From assembly GCF_003583765.1 (NCBI RefSeq), contig NZ_QXQA01000001.1, forward strand, positions 310,001 to 374,000: 64,000 bases of DNA, written 5' to 3'. This DNA is from Paenibacillus nanensis. GTDB taxonomy: Bacteria; Bacillota; Bacilli; Paenibacillales; Paenibacillaceae. Under the pieces are notes generated by a model. The model was not told where the DNA came from, searched no databases, and saw only the letters and a list, made by a program, of their open reading frames with translations. A program made the position numbers and the translations under genes. Position 1 is the stretch's first letter, and the number at the start of each line of letters is the position of its first letter. Of the stretch, positions 14,169 to 22,605 are shown one piece after another.

Positions 14169-15773
14169 ATGAGAAGAAAAAACGCCGCCGTCTTATCATC
14201 GATAATTGCGGTATGCGTGCTGCTTACGGCGTGCAGCGGCGGGCAAGCGGAACGGTCGGGGAGCCCGAATAACGGCCAAGAGCTGATCTACGCGACGGCA
14301 AAGGATATTAACGATATGAATCCCCACTTGTATCCGGGATCCATGCCGGCGCAAGGAATGGTGTACGAATCGTTGGTGGAGAACACGAAGGAAGGCATCA
14401 AACCGCTGCTTGCCGAGTCATGGGACATTTCGGAGGACGGCAAGGTCTACACGTTTCATCTTAGGAAAAATGTGACGTTCCATGACGGCGAACCCTTTAA
14501 CGCGGAGGCCGTCAAGCTAAATATCGAAGCGGTGCAGCGCAATGCGGAAAAGCACGCCTGGATCAAGCTTTCGACCAAAATTGTCAGCTGCAGCGTCATT
14601 GACGAAGACACGGTCGAGCTGGTGTTATCGGAGCCTTATTATCCGGCGCTCGAAGAATTGTCGATGACGAGGCCGTACGTCTTTTTATCGCCGAAGGACT
14701 TCAAGAACGGGGAAACGAAGGACGGCGTGAACGGTTATCACGGGACGGGTCCTTATAAGCTCGCCGAGCATCAAACCGAGCAATACGCCGTATTCGAGGC
14801 CAATGACCATTATTGGGGCGGCGCGCCGGCCATAAAAAAAATTACGGCGAAGGTGCTGCCTGCGGGCGAAACGACCTTCTTGGCTTTGCAAAAAGGCGAA
14901 GTCAACTTCGTCTTTACGGACGACCGGGGAACGGACAGCATCGATATCGAAGCGATGAACAGCTTGGCGGACAGCGGGGATTATCAGCTGGTTCGAAGCG
15001 AGCCCATGAATACGAAAATGATTGTGGCGAACAGCAGCGCGAGCAGCCCGGTGAAGGAAACGGCGGTCCGCGAAGCGTTATGGCATGCGGTCGACAGAGA
15101 GACGATCCGCAAGCAAATATTCAGCGGGACGGAATCTGCCGCGCATACTTTGTTTGCGCCTAACGTCAATTACGCAAAGGTTGATCTCGCCAAGCGGGAC
15201 TTTGACCTAGAGAAGGCTAAGACGATTCTCGAGAATGCCGGCTGGCAGCTGAGGGACGGCGGAGAGATTCGCATGAAGGATGGCGCGCCGCTCGCCATGA
15301 AGCTTTACTATGACGTCAACTCCTCATCGCAGAAGTCGCAGGCGGAGTATATCCAAAGCACGGCGAAGCAGATCGGGATGCAGCTTGAGTTAATCGGCGA
15401 GGAGTCGGCTTCCATCGCGAACCGGAGATCGACGGGCGACTACGACCTGCTGTTCAACCAAACCTGGGGTCTCGCATACGACCCGCAAAGCACGATCGCC
15501 GCCTTTACTTCCGAAGCCTCCTACTTACATACGACAAGCGGCATTGCAAACGCGGAAGAGCTGTATGAAAAAATCGAGCAAGTGATGGTCTCCTCGGACG
15601 ATGAAACTCGAAAGGCGCTATACAAGGATATTCTGACAATCGTTCATGACGAAGCGGTCTTTATTCCGATTACGAACGGAAGCGTAACTGTCGTGGCCCC
15701 GAAAGGCTTGAAGGGCATTTCCTTTAAGCAGACGCAATTCGAGCTGCCGTTCGAGCAGATGGCATTCGAGTAG
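14169..15773 (+). CDS. cntA: Opine-metallophore/nickel-type substrate-binding lipoprotein (CntA-like)
   Basis: A 534-residue extracellular binding protein of the peptide/nickel (SBP family 5) class, with a lipoprotein signal (lipobox LTAC, Cys22). It shows the family pattern: ESLVENTKEGIKPLLAESWDIS, DGKVYTFHLRKNVTFHDGEPFNAEAVKLNIE, TGPYKLAEHQ. It would capture a metal-metallophore complex and pass it to the permeases encoded next. I call it CntA-like because of its length (S. aureus CntA is about the same) and because the following order, two permeases, two ATPases and an MFS exporter, equals cntABCDF-E. Start ATG with AAAGGAGAGGG upstream; Zur boxes flank the promoter. NikA-like nickel uptake is the alternative. 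Confidence 0.82.
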   Translation: MRRKNAAVLSSIIAVCVLLTACSGGQAERSGSPNNGQELIYATAKDINDMNPHLYPGSMPAQGMVYESLVENTKEGIKPLLAESWDISEDGKVYTFHLRKNVTFHDGEPFNAEAVKLNIEAVQRNAEKHAWIKLSTKIVSCSVIDEDTVELVLSEPYYPALEELSMTRPYVFLSPKDFKNGETKDGVNGYHGTGPYKLAEHQTEQYAVFEANDHYWGGAPAIKKITAKVLPAGETTFLALQKGEVNFVFTDDRGTDSIDIEAMNSLADSGDYQLVRSEPMNTKMIVANSSASSPVKETAVREALWHAVDRETIRKQIFSGTESAAHTLFAPNVNYAKVDLAKRDFDLEKAKTILENAGWQLRDGGEIRMKDGAPLAMKLYYDVNSSSQKSQAEYIQSTAKQIGMQLELIGEESASIANRRSTGDYDLLFNQTWGLAYDPQSTIAAFTSEASYLHTTSGIANAEELYEKIEQVMVSSDDETRKALYKDILTIVHDEAVFIPITNGSVTVVAPKGLKGISFKQTQFELPFEQMAFE

Positions 15774-15782
15774 AGGGCAGCC

Positions 15783-16718
15783 ATGGGATTGTATATGGTC
15801 AAGCGGATTCTTCAATCCATTCCTTTGCTGCTTGCGGTATCGTTTTTTACGTTCGCCTTTATTCAGCTGTCGCCGATGGATCCGGCGGAAGTGGTTCTGC
15901 ATGCGCAGGGCGTGCCGAAAATAACGGATGAGCTGATTGCGGAAACGAAGACGGCCCTCGGAATGGACCAGCCTTTTCTAGTCCGTTATTCCAACTGGCT
16001 TGCCTCTTGCCTGCAATTCGATTTTGGAAGCTCTTATATAACGGGCAAGCCGGTATGGTCGCAGCTGGGTCCCGCGTTATTCAACACGATCAAGCTGACG
16101 GTCGTCTCGGTGGCCGCAATCATTGCCGTATCGATAGGATTTGGCGTCTATTGCGCATGGAGGGCAGGGAAAATGATCGACCGATCACTCAGAGGCCTTT
16201 TCTTCTTTCTCACTTCGATGCCGTCGTACTGGCTTGGCACCCTGATGATCTGGTATTTCTCCGTGAAGCTGGATCTGCTGCCGACGAGCGGAATGGATTC
16301 CTACCGGAGCTATATTTTGCCGGTCGCATTGATCACGGTCAGCTACGCGGGCATCTACTTCCGGATCATTCGAAGCTCCGTCTTGAGCAACATGAATGAA
16401 GATTACGCGATGTACGGAAGGGCGTGCGGATTGCCGGAGAAAAAGGTGAGAGCGCGCATCGTTAGAAATTCCTTGCAGGTAGCCGTATCGGTGTTCTGCA
16501 TGGCGGTTCCTATTATTCTCGGAAGCACAGTCGTCGTTGAAAATATATTCGCATGGCCGGGACTCGGCACGCTAAGCGTCAACGCCATCTTGGGCAGAGA
16601 TTTTCCGGTCATTCAGGCCTATGTGCTCGTTTTGGCGGCAGCCTTCGTTCTGTTTAATACGGCCTCGGACATCTTGAACGCGGCGCTGAATCCCAAGTTA
16701 AGGAATGATCGGTCATGA
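15783..16718 (+). CDS. cntB: ABC transporter permease (CntB-like)
   Basis: A 311-residue inner-membrane permease of the DppB/NikB class: YMVKRILQSIPLLLAVSFFTF start, about six membrane spans, and the large extracytoplasmic loop after span 1 typical of this class (QFDFGSSYITGKPVW). The ATPase-contact EAA loop is in EDYAMYGRACGLPEKKVRARIVRNSL, and the end is LNAALNPKLRN. It starts 9 bases after the binding protein and overlaps the next permease by ATGA, so it belongs to the Zur-controlled operon. It forms half of the channel for the metal-metallophore complex. Confidence 0.85.
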   Translation: MGLYMVKRILQSIPLLLAVSFFTFAFIQLSPMDPAEVVLHAQGVPKITDELIAETKTALGMDQPFLVRYSNWLASCLQFDFGSSYITGKPVWSQLGPALFNTIKLTVVSVAAIIAVSIGFGVYCAWRAGKMIDRSLRGLFFFLTSMPSYWLGTLMIWYFSVKLDLLPTSGMDSYRSYILPVALITVSYAGIYFRIIRSSVLSNMNEDYAMYGRACGLPEKKVRARIVRNSLQVAVSVFCMAVPIILGSTVVVENIFAWPGLGTLSVNAILGRDFPVIQAYVLVLAAAFVLFNTASDILNAALNPKLRNDRS

Positions 16719-17608
16719 TGTTCTTAAAAAACGTGCTCAAAGACAGGGTGGCGGCGGCCTCGTTCGCGATTCTTGTCGCCGTAATGACCGTTGGCATTTT
16801 TGCTCCGGTCTTCGCGCCGCATGATCCCGAAGAAGTTCATATGGAGCTTCGGTACGCGTCCGCTTCATGGGAATATTGGCTGGGCAACGATCATCTGGGC
16901 AGGTGCATCTTATCCCGGCTGATTTATGGCATACAGCCCAGCGTATTGGGGGTGCTGGCGGCGCTGCTGCTGTCCGTGCTGCTCGGAGCAGTGATCGGTT
17001 TTGTTGCGGGCTACTTCAGAGGTAAGACGGATGTCATTCTGATGCGGATATGCGACGTGATGCTTTCTTTTCCGAGCTATGTGATGACCCTCGCGGTTGT
17101 CGGCATTTTCGGAGTCGGGCTTGAACATATTTTGATGGCGTTTCTATTGCTCAAATGGGCTTGGTTCGCCCGTATTATTAGAACATCCGTCATGCAATTC
17201 AGCGAATCCGACTATGTGAAGTTCGCCAAGGTTGCCGGCGTCGGCAACGCGGCCATAATGAGGAAGCATCTGATTCCGGCCGCGCTGCCCGACATTGCCG
17301 TCATCGCGAGCAGCTCTTTCGGCTCGATGGTTCTGCAAATCTCGGGCTTTTCCTTCCTCGGGCTAGGCATTCAAGCTCCTAAAGCGGAATGGGGAATGAT
17401 GCTGAACGAAGCCAGGGAGGTTATGTTTTCGAAGCCCGAATTTATGCTGGCGCCGGGACTTGCGATCATTATTGTCGTATTGGCCATCAACTTCCTGTCC
17501 GATGCGTTTCAAGCCGCAGTAGATCCGAAGCTCGCGGCCTCGAGCCGAAAAGAACGAAGCATGGCCGAAGCCGCAGCCGGCAGGCTGGAAAGAAAAGAGG
17601 TGGCCTAA
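16715..17608 (+). CDS. cntC: ABC transporter permease (CntC-like)
   Basis: A 297-residue DppC/NikC-class permease with five to six spans. After an N-terminal span and the motif FAPHDPEEVHMELRYASAS come GNDHLGRCILSRLIYG, a hallmark of this class, and the EAA loop VKFAKVAGVGNAAIMRKHLIP. It overlaps the preceding gene by four bases (ATGA), indicating translational coupling. It pairs with the CntB-like subunit in the membrane. The last 30 residues are charged (SSRKERSMAEAAAGRLERKEVA) and longer than usual. Confidence 0.85.
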   Translation: MMFLKNVLKDRVAAASFAILVAVMTVGIFAPVFAPHDPEEVHMELRYASASWEYWLGNDHLGRCILSRLIYGIQPSVLGVLAALLLSVLLGAVIGFVAGYFRGKTDVILMRICDVMLSFPSYVMTLAVVGIFGVGLEHILMAFLLLKWAWFARIIRTSVMQFSESDYVKFAKVAGVGNAAIMRKHLIPAALPDIAVIASSSFGSMVLQISGFSFLGLGIQAPKAEWGMMLNEAREVMFSKPEFMLAPGLAIIIVVLAINFLSDAFQAAVDPKLAASSRKERSMAEAAAGRLERKEVA

Positions 17609-17613
17609 GACTC

Positions 17614-18420
17614 ATGGTGAACATGCTGGAAATCAGGAAGCTGACCATAAGGGAGCGAAGCACCGGGAAAGTTATTATTCCGGATAGCTCCTTTGACGTG
17701 AAAAAGGGAAGCTGTCTGGCGATCGTAGGCGAGAGCGGGAGCGGAAAGTCGTTAACCTGCAGAGCGATTATGCGTTTAAATAAACCCGGAATCGAGCAGG
17801 CCGGGGACATTTGGCTGGGCGGAGAAAATCTGGCGAAGCTGCCGGAGCAGGAAATGAGAAGAAGGAGGGGGAGGCGGCTGTGCATGATTATGCAGCACGG
17901 CATGCGAGCCTTCGACCCTTCCCGCGCTGTAGGCGTTCATTTGATAGAGACGCTGGCTGAGCATTTCGATTGGAGCAAGAGCGAAATGACCGGGCGAATG
18001 AAGCGCGCGCTCGAAAGCGTGAGGCTGAACGCACCGATGGACGTCATGAACGCCTATCCGCACCAGCTTTCCGGCGGCATGCTGCAGAGGGTGATGATTG
18101 CGCTGACGCTCGTTCTGGAGCCCGACGTCGTCATTGCCGACGAACCGACGACGGCCCTTGATACGGTCTCGCAATACGAAGTGGTGGAGCAGTTCATCCG
18201 GCTCAGGGAGCGACTCGGCAGCACGATGATATTTATTTCGCACGATTTGGGCGTCGTTCGAAAAATCGCGGATGAGGTTTTGGTTATGAAGGATGGGCGC
18301 ATCGTCGAGCATGGGACCACAGGCGCCGTATTTACAAAAGCGCAGCATGATTATACCCGCAGCCTGGTAACGGCAAAGCTGTCGCTGCATCAGCATTTTC
18401 GCCAAGTGATGGGGGAGTAG
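17614..18420 (+). CDS. cntD: ABC transporter ATP-binding protein (CntD-like)
   Basis: A 268-residue ATPase: Walker A GESGSGKS, Q-loop MIMQHGMRAF, signature LSGGMLQR, Walker B VVIADEPTTALD, H-loop ISHDLGVV. It energises import together with the next gene. ATG 17614 is chosen because the ABC domain starts directly after it (MVNMLEIRKL); the reading frame stays open much further upstream, overlapping the permease, but that extension looks like non-coding shadow sequence. ATG 17623 is also possible. Confidence 0.85.
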   Translation: MVNMLEIRKLTIRERSTGKVIIPDSSFDVKKGSCLAIVGESGSGKSLTCRAIMRLNKPGIEQAGDIWLGGENLAKLPEQEMRRRRGRRLCMIMQHGMRAFDPSRAVGVHLIETLAEHFDWSKSEMTGRMKRALESVRLNAPMDVMNAYPHQLSGGMLQRVMIALTLVLEPDVVIADEPTTALDTVSQYEVVEQFIRLRERLGSTMIFISHDLGVVRKIADEVLVMKDGRIVEHGTTGAVFTKAQHDYTRSLVTAKLSLHQHFRQVMGE

Positions 18421-18422
18421 AG

Positions 18423-19166
18423 ATGCTTCATGTTCACCGCGTGCAAAAAAGCTACCGCAAAGGCGGGATGCTCTCGAGGGAAAAGAAGCAGGTGCTGCAC
18501 GGCATCAGCTTCGATTGGATGCCGGGGGAATGTCTGGGCGTGATCGGCGAAAGCGGGAGCGGAAAATCGACGCTGGCGAGGCTGCTTCTGGGCATCGAGA
18601 AGCCGGATGGCGGAACGGTACGCTTCGATGGCCGAAACGTAGCGGACCGCAAGGCCAGATTAGGCAAGATCAGCGCCGTGTTCCAGGATTATACTTCGTC
18701 CATGAACCCTTTCTATACTGTGGAAAAAATAGTGTTGGAGCCGCTTACGACCCGATACGGGCGACATTTTAATCATCACGGCAAGATCGATTCCCTGCTC
18801 TTTCAGGTCGGGCTGGACCCGGCTTATCGGGTCAAATATCCTCACGAGCTGTCAGGCGGGGAGGCTCAGCGGGTGTGCATCGCAAGGGCCGTGGCCGCCG
18901 AACCGCAGTGCATCGTACTGGACGAGGCGATCAGCTCGCTTGACGGATCCGTGCAAGTCCAGGTGCTTGATCTGTTAAAGGATTTGAGGAAGCTGTACGG
19001 GATGGGATATATCTTTATTACGCACGACATCGAGGCTGCCGCCTATCTTTGCGATAGGGTGATGTTCATTCGGGAAGGACGTTTGGAGGAAATGATCGGA
19101 GTGAACCGGTTGAAAGAGGTGCAGTCTCCGTATGCTCAACACATGCTGAAGATGGTCATTAGGTAA
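18423..19166 (+). CDS. cntF: ABC transporter ATP-binding protein (CntF-like)
   Basis: A 247-residue ATPase of the DppF/NikE class: Walker A GESGSGKST, Q-loop VFQDYTSSMNPF, signature LSGGEAQR, Walker B CIVLDEAISSLD, H-loop ITHDIEAA. It begins 2 bases after the CntD-like stop and completes a two-permease, two-ATPase importer. Walker B reads DEAISSLD rather than the common DEPTSALD, as is often seen in this subgroup. Confidence 0.85.
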   Translation: MLHVHRVQKSYRKGGMLSREKKQVLHGISFDWMPGECLGVIGESGSGKSTLARLLLGIEKPDGGTVRFDGRNVADRKARLGKISAVFQDYTSSMNPFYTVEKIVLEPLTTRYGRHFNHHGKIDSLLFQVGLDPAYRVKYPHELSGGEAQRVCIARAVAAEPQCIVLDEAISSLDGSVQVQVLDLLKDLRKLYGMGYIFITHDIEAAAYLCDRVMFIREGRLEEMIGVNRLKEVQSPYAQHMLKMVIR

Positions 19167-19214
19167 TGATGCGGGCTGCGGGGGGCCAAGCGGTTTATGG
19201 AAAGGAGTCGGAGT

Positions 19215-20405
19215 GTGAAAGGGGCGCTTGCTTGGCCGTTTATGCGGCTATATGGATTAACGCTGCTCTATTTTAGCGCAAACGCGATACTTACGGTCCT
19301 CATTCCGTTAAAAGGCGATTCGCTCGGCGCCGCCAATTCGGCGATTGGGATCATCATGGGCGCGTATTTGTTTACCACCATGCTTTTTCGGCCGTGGGCA
19401 GGGCGCTTCATTCAAAAATATGGCCCGGTCAAAGTGCTTCGCGCGGTTTTAGTGATCAACGGGTCGGCGCTGTTGCTTTATACATGTACCGGATTGGAAG
19501 GATATTTCGCGGCGCGGGTGCTGCAGGGCGTTTGCACGGCTTTTTTTTCGATGGCGCTGCAGCTCGGCATGATTGACGCGCTGCCGGACGAGCACCGCTC
19601 GCAGGGCATTTCCATGTATTCTCTATGCTCGTACATACCAGGCATATTTGGGCCGCTGCTCGCGCTCGGCATATGGCAGGCGGGGAATTCGGCCTATTTT
19701 ACCGCCGCTATGCTTTTTATCGCTGTCAGTACGGTCGCGGTAGGCTTCAGCGCGAAGATTGACGCGAAGGAGGAAGCTGCCCCTGACCGGGAAGATCAGG
19801 GAACGGCAGCCGCGATGAAAGGCTTCGCCGGATGGTTCAGGCATCCCGAGCTGGTCAAATGCAGCGTCTTGATGCTGGCGGCTTCCGCCGTATTTGGAGC
19901 GGCCTCTGTCTTTGTGCCGTTGTACGCGGAGCAAGTAAAGGGCGGGAATGCGGGTGTCTTTCTCATGCTTCAAGCGGCTGTCGTTGTTGGATCCCGGTTT
20001 ACGCTGAGGGCAAAAATCCCCTCCGACGGCAAGTGGCGGCCGCTCTTGATGATGGGGATGATGCTCGTTTTGGCCGCAGGGGCGGCTTGTCTGAGCCTTG
20101 CGGCGTCTCACGGAGCCGGTTACTTTTATGCCGGGGCCGTGTTCATCGGAATCGCGCAGGCGCTTCTCTATCCGACGCTAACCACGTATTTGACGTTCGT
20201 GCTTCCGAAGGCGGGCCGCAACGAACGGATCGGGTTGTTCATCGCTTCGGCGGATTTAGGCGTATCGATGGGGGGAATGCTCATGGGACCGGTTGCGGAC
20301 CTCGTCTCGTATCCGTCCATGTACGGGATTTGCGCGCTGCTCGCCGCGTCGATGACGGTTGCGGCATACAGGCGGCGCCGGCAGCCGAAGGCGTTGTCGT
20401 TATAG
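19215..20405 (+). CDS. cntE: MFS exporter, staphylopine-family metallophore export (CntE-like)
   Basis: A 396-residue major facilitator protein with twelve predicted spans; a cytosolic loop (about residues 185-205, KIDAKEEAAPDREDQG) divides two halves. The motif-A-like RPWAGRFIQKYGPVKVLR follows span 2. In S. aureus the last gene of the cnt operon is such a transporter, exporting the free opine metallophore; position and family here agree. The preferred start is GTG 19215, 7 bases after AAGGAG; ATG 19197 would place the ribosome site inside the gene. No synthesis genes (cntK, cntL, cntM) lie in the operon, so the exported molecule must be made elsewhere, or the name is only by analogy. Confidence 0.75.
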   Translation: MKGALAWPFMRLYGLTLLYFSANAILTVLIPLKGDSLGAANSAIGIIMGAYLFTTMLFRPWAGRFIQKYGPVKVLRAVLVINGSALLLYTCTGLEGYFAARVLQGVCTAFFSMALQLGMIDALPDEHRSQGISMYSLCSYIPGIFGPLLALGIWQAGNSAYFTAAMLFIAVSTVAVGFSAKIDAKEEAAPDREDQGTAAAMKGFAGWFRHPELVKCSVLMLAASAVFGAASVFVPLYAEQVKGGNAGVFLMLQAAVVVGSRFTLRAKIPSDGKWRPLLMMGMMLVLAAGAACLSLAASHGAGYFYAGAVFIGIAQALLYPTLTTYLTFVLPKAGRNERIGLFIASADLGVSMGGMLMGPVADLVSYPSMYGICALLAASMTVAAYRRRRQPKALSL

Positions 20406-20460
20406 CCTTTCATCGCCGTCTGTTGCCTCTGGGAGCATCGCACTAACCATAGACACATAA

Positions 20461-20490
20461 GAAGAGCCTCGGCTGAAGCCGGGGCTCTTC
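20461..20490. terminator. Bidirectional hairpin between the cnt-like operon and etfA
   Basis: A 13-bp stem with one G-U pair, starting GAAGAGCC and ending GGCTCTTC, between the convergent MFS gene and etfA. No long T tract on either side. Confidence 0.65.
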
Positions 20491-20506
20491 TCGCGTAACG
20501 GTCGTA

Positions 20507-21502
20507 TTAGCTCGAGCGGACGCGCAGCACTTCGGCGGTTAGAAGCGGCACGACCTCGAACAGATCGCCGACGATGCCATAGTCCGCCACCCCGAAGATG
20601 GGGGCGTCGGGATCCTTGTTAATGGCGATGATCGTGCGCGACTGGCTCATGCCGGCCAGATGCTGAATCGCGCCGCTGATGCCGCAGGCGATGTACAGCT
20701 GCGGCGTCACCACTTTGCCGGTCTGCCCGATCTGGAGGGCATAGTCGCAGTAGCCGGCGTCGCAGGCGGCGCGGGACGCGCCTACCGCGCCGCCGAGCGC
20801 GTCCGCCAGCGCGCGCAGCGGCTCGAAGCCCGCCGCGCTGCGCACGCCTCTGCCGCCGGAGACGACGACGTCGGCTTCGGCGAGATCGAGCTGCCCGCTG
20901 GCGCGGCGAAGCACGCCGCGCACGGCGGTGAGCAGCGGCGGCGGCGCGTAAGCGAGCGCTTGCGCCGAGCCGCCGCCTCGTGCGCCGGCATCCGCTGGCT
21001 CCGCCGGCGGCAGGTTGTTCGGGCGCACCGTGACGACCCACGGGCGCCCCGGCGCGAAGCTGCGCCGCTCGAACGCCTTGCCGGCGTAGAGCGGGCGGAT
21101 GAAGCCGATGTCATCGCCGGAGGAGGCTTCGATGGCGGTGACATCGGCGATGTGGCCGGCGCCGTAGGCCGCGGCCACGCGGGGCGCGAGGTCGCGCCCC
21201 ACGCCGGTATGGCCGAGCAGCAGCGCGTCCGGCCTTACCGCATCCATGGCTGCGCCCAGAGCGGCGAGGTACGCCTCGGGCGCATAGTCCTTGAGGGACG
21301 GATCGTCGGCGATATGGACGACGTCCGCCCCTCGCGCCTGCAGCGCGGCGGCGTCTTCCGCCGCGACGCCGGACCCGGCGAGGACGGCGTGCACCGCGCC
21401 GTCCTCGCCCGCGAGGCGCCTGGCTGCGCCCAGCGCCTCGAAAGCGACGCGCCGCAGCTGTCCGTCGCGGCGCTCGGCGAATACAAGAATCGTTCTGCTC
21501 AT
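20507..21502 (-). CDS. etfA: Electron transfer flavoprotein alpha subunit
   Basis: A 331-residue FAD-binding subunit of the EtfAB heterodimer, which takes electrons from acyl-CoA dehydrogenases. The C-terminal FAD domain is clear: GGRGVRS, LQIGQTGKVVTPQLYIACGISGAIQHLAGM and IIAINKDPDAPIF. ATG 21502 has AAAGGAG 10 bases upstream; an earlier ATG at 21523 would overlap that site. It lies 39 bases after etfB. Its middle part is much more GC-rich than the neighbours, with many Ala, Arg and Gly codons, which leaves long open frames on the other strand. Confidence 0.92.
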   Translation of the reverse strand: MSRTILVFAERRDGQLRRVAFEALGAARRLAGEDGAVHAVLAGSGVAAEDAAALQARGADVVHIADDPSLKDYAPEAYLAALGAAMDAVRPDALLLGHTGVGRDLAPRVAAAYGAGHIADVTAIEASSGDDIGFIRPLYAGKAFERRSFAPGRPWVVTVRPNNLPPAEPADAGARGGGSAQALAYAPPPLLTAVRGVLRRASGQLDLAEADVVVSGGRGVRSAAGFEPLRALADALGGAVGASRAACDAGYCDYALQIGQTGKVVTPQLYIACGISGAIQHLAGMSQSRTIIAINKDPDAPIFGVADYGIVGDLFEVVPLLTAEVLRVRSS

Positions 21503-21541
21503 ACGCTTGCAGCTCCTTTCCATTTGCGGCAGTGGCCGCGG

Positions 21542-22342
21542 CTACAGCACCTTGGCTTCCGATTGCAGCAGCTTTACGAGCTCGGCGGCTTGCTCCGCCG
21601 GCGAGCCCGCGATCCGTTTGCCTGCGGCGCGGGGCGGCGGAGGGAAGAGGGCGGTCCGGACGGTGCGCGCCGCCGCGCTAAGCCCGAGCTCGGATAAGTC
21701 TACCGTGCGCAGCGGCTTGCGCTTCGCCTTCATGATGCCGGGAAGCGACGGGTAACGCGGCTCGTTCAAGCCTTGCTGGGCGGTGACGAGCGCGGGCAGC
21801 GGGAGAGCCACGGTCTCGGTGTCGCCCTCCGCGTCGCGCTCGACAAGCGCATAGCGCTGCGCTTCGGCCGGGCGGGTCAGGCCAAGCTCAGCGGCAGAAC
21901 CGACCGTCAGCTTGAGCGCAGCCGACGCATGAGGAAGGCCGAGACGCTCCGCAACCTGCAGCGCCACGCTGCCGGAGCCTGTGTCGACGGCGAACAGCCC
22001 GGCGAGCAGCAGGTCTGGGGCAAGCGGCTTGATAACCGCCGCAAGCGCCTCCGCGATTGCAAAGCTATCGTCCGGCAAGCCGGCCGCATCGACGCGGACC
22101 GCCTCGTCCGCACCGACGGCGAGAGCGGTTCGGAGCGCTTCCTGCGCGCGTTCCTCTCCGCACGTGACGACAATGACTTCGCCGCCCAGCTTTTCCTTGA
22201 GGCGGATCCCTTCCTCGAGCGCATATTCGTCGTAGGGATTAATGACGAATTTTGCGTCGCGCTCATCTACGCCTTGGGGCGTGACGGTTATTTTTTCCTC
22301 GGTGTCGAAGGTTTGCTTAAGGAGAACAACAATTTTCAGCAT
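21542..22342 (-). CDS. etfB: Electron transfer flavoprotein beta subunit
   Basis: A 266-residue partner of EtfA, with the AMP-binding/recognition fold: IVVLLKQTFDTEEKITVTPQGVD, VINPYDEYALEEGIRLKE, LLAGLFAVDTGSGSVALQVAERLGLP and YPSLPGIMKAKRKPL (recognition loop region). Start ATG with GGAGG upstream. It is first in a leftward etfB-etfA operon, divergent from the gene for the quinone oxidoreductase that would accept its electrons, so electron flow from fatty acids to the quinone pool is encoded as one block. Confidence 0.92.
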   Translation of the reverse strand: MLKIVVLLKQTFDTEEKITVTPQGVDERDAKFVINPYDEYALEEGIRLKEKLGGEVIVVTCGEERAQEALRTALAVGADEAVRVDAAGLPDDSFAIAEALAAVIKPLAPDLLLAGLFAVDTGSGSVALQVAERLGLPHASAALKLTVGSAAELGLTRPAEAQRYALVERDAEGDTETVALPLPALVTAQQGLNEPRYPSLPGIMKAKRKPLRTVDLSELGLSAAARTVRTALFPPPPRAAGKRIAGSPAEQAAELVKLLQSEAKVL

Positions 22343-22513
22343 AGAAGCCTCCTGGAAGCTCTGACCCGGCGGATTAGCCTTGTCAGAAGGATTTGACTGT
22401 CCATCAGTGCTACCTTATGTCGGATGCAGGCCGAATAGACCGCTTCCAGATTCCCTCGCCAAAAGCATGTTCATGAGCGATAGGTCATATATATGGAGCA
22501 CCGCGGATATTTT

Positions 22514-22527
22514 TGAAAGCGCTTTAA
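22514..22527 (+). promoter_or_regulatory. Candidate CcpA cre site
   Basis: TGAAAGCGCTTTAA matches the cre consensus TGWNANCGNTNWCA except for one base. It lies between divergent etfB and the oxidoreductase gene, where carbon catabolite repression of fatty-acid use would be expected. Confidence 0.45.
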
Positions 22528-22554
22528 ATGCTTGTCCGATTCAGTCGAACAAAA

Positions 22555-22577
22555 GCCCCGCAGGAGCTAAGCGGGGC
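22555..22577 (+). promoter_or_regulatory. Leader hairpin before the EtfAB:quinone oxidoreductase gene
   Basis: GCCCCGC and GCGGGGC form a 7-bp GC stem with a 9-base loop 28 bases before the start codon. It may stabilise the transcript; no T tract follows. Confidence 0.4.
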
Positions 22578-22605
22578 GGCTGAACAGGGGGGGAGGGCTG
22601 TGCGA

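Noticed and set aside
17389..17613. 75-residue extension of the CntD-like ATPase
   Set aside because: Overlaps the permease gene in another frame; the ABC domain begins at MVNMLEIRKL.
20660..21697. A 345-codon frame on the plus strand across etfA and etfB
   Set aside because: Caused by the very high GC content of etfA; the minus strand encodes a clear EtfA with its FAD motifs.
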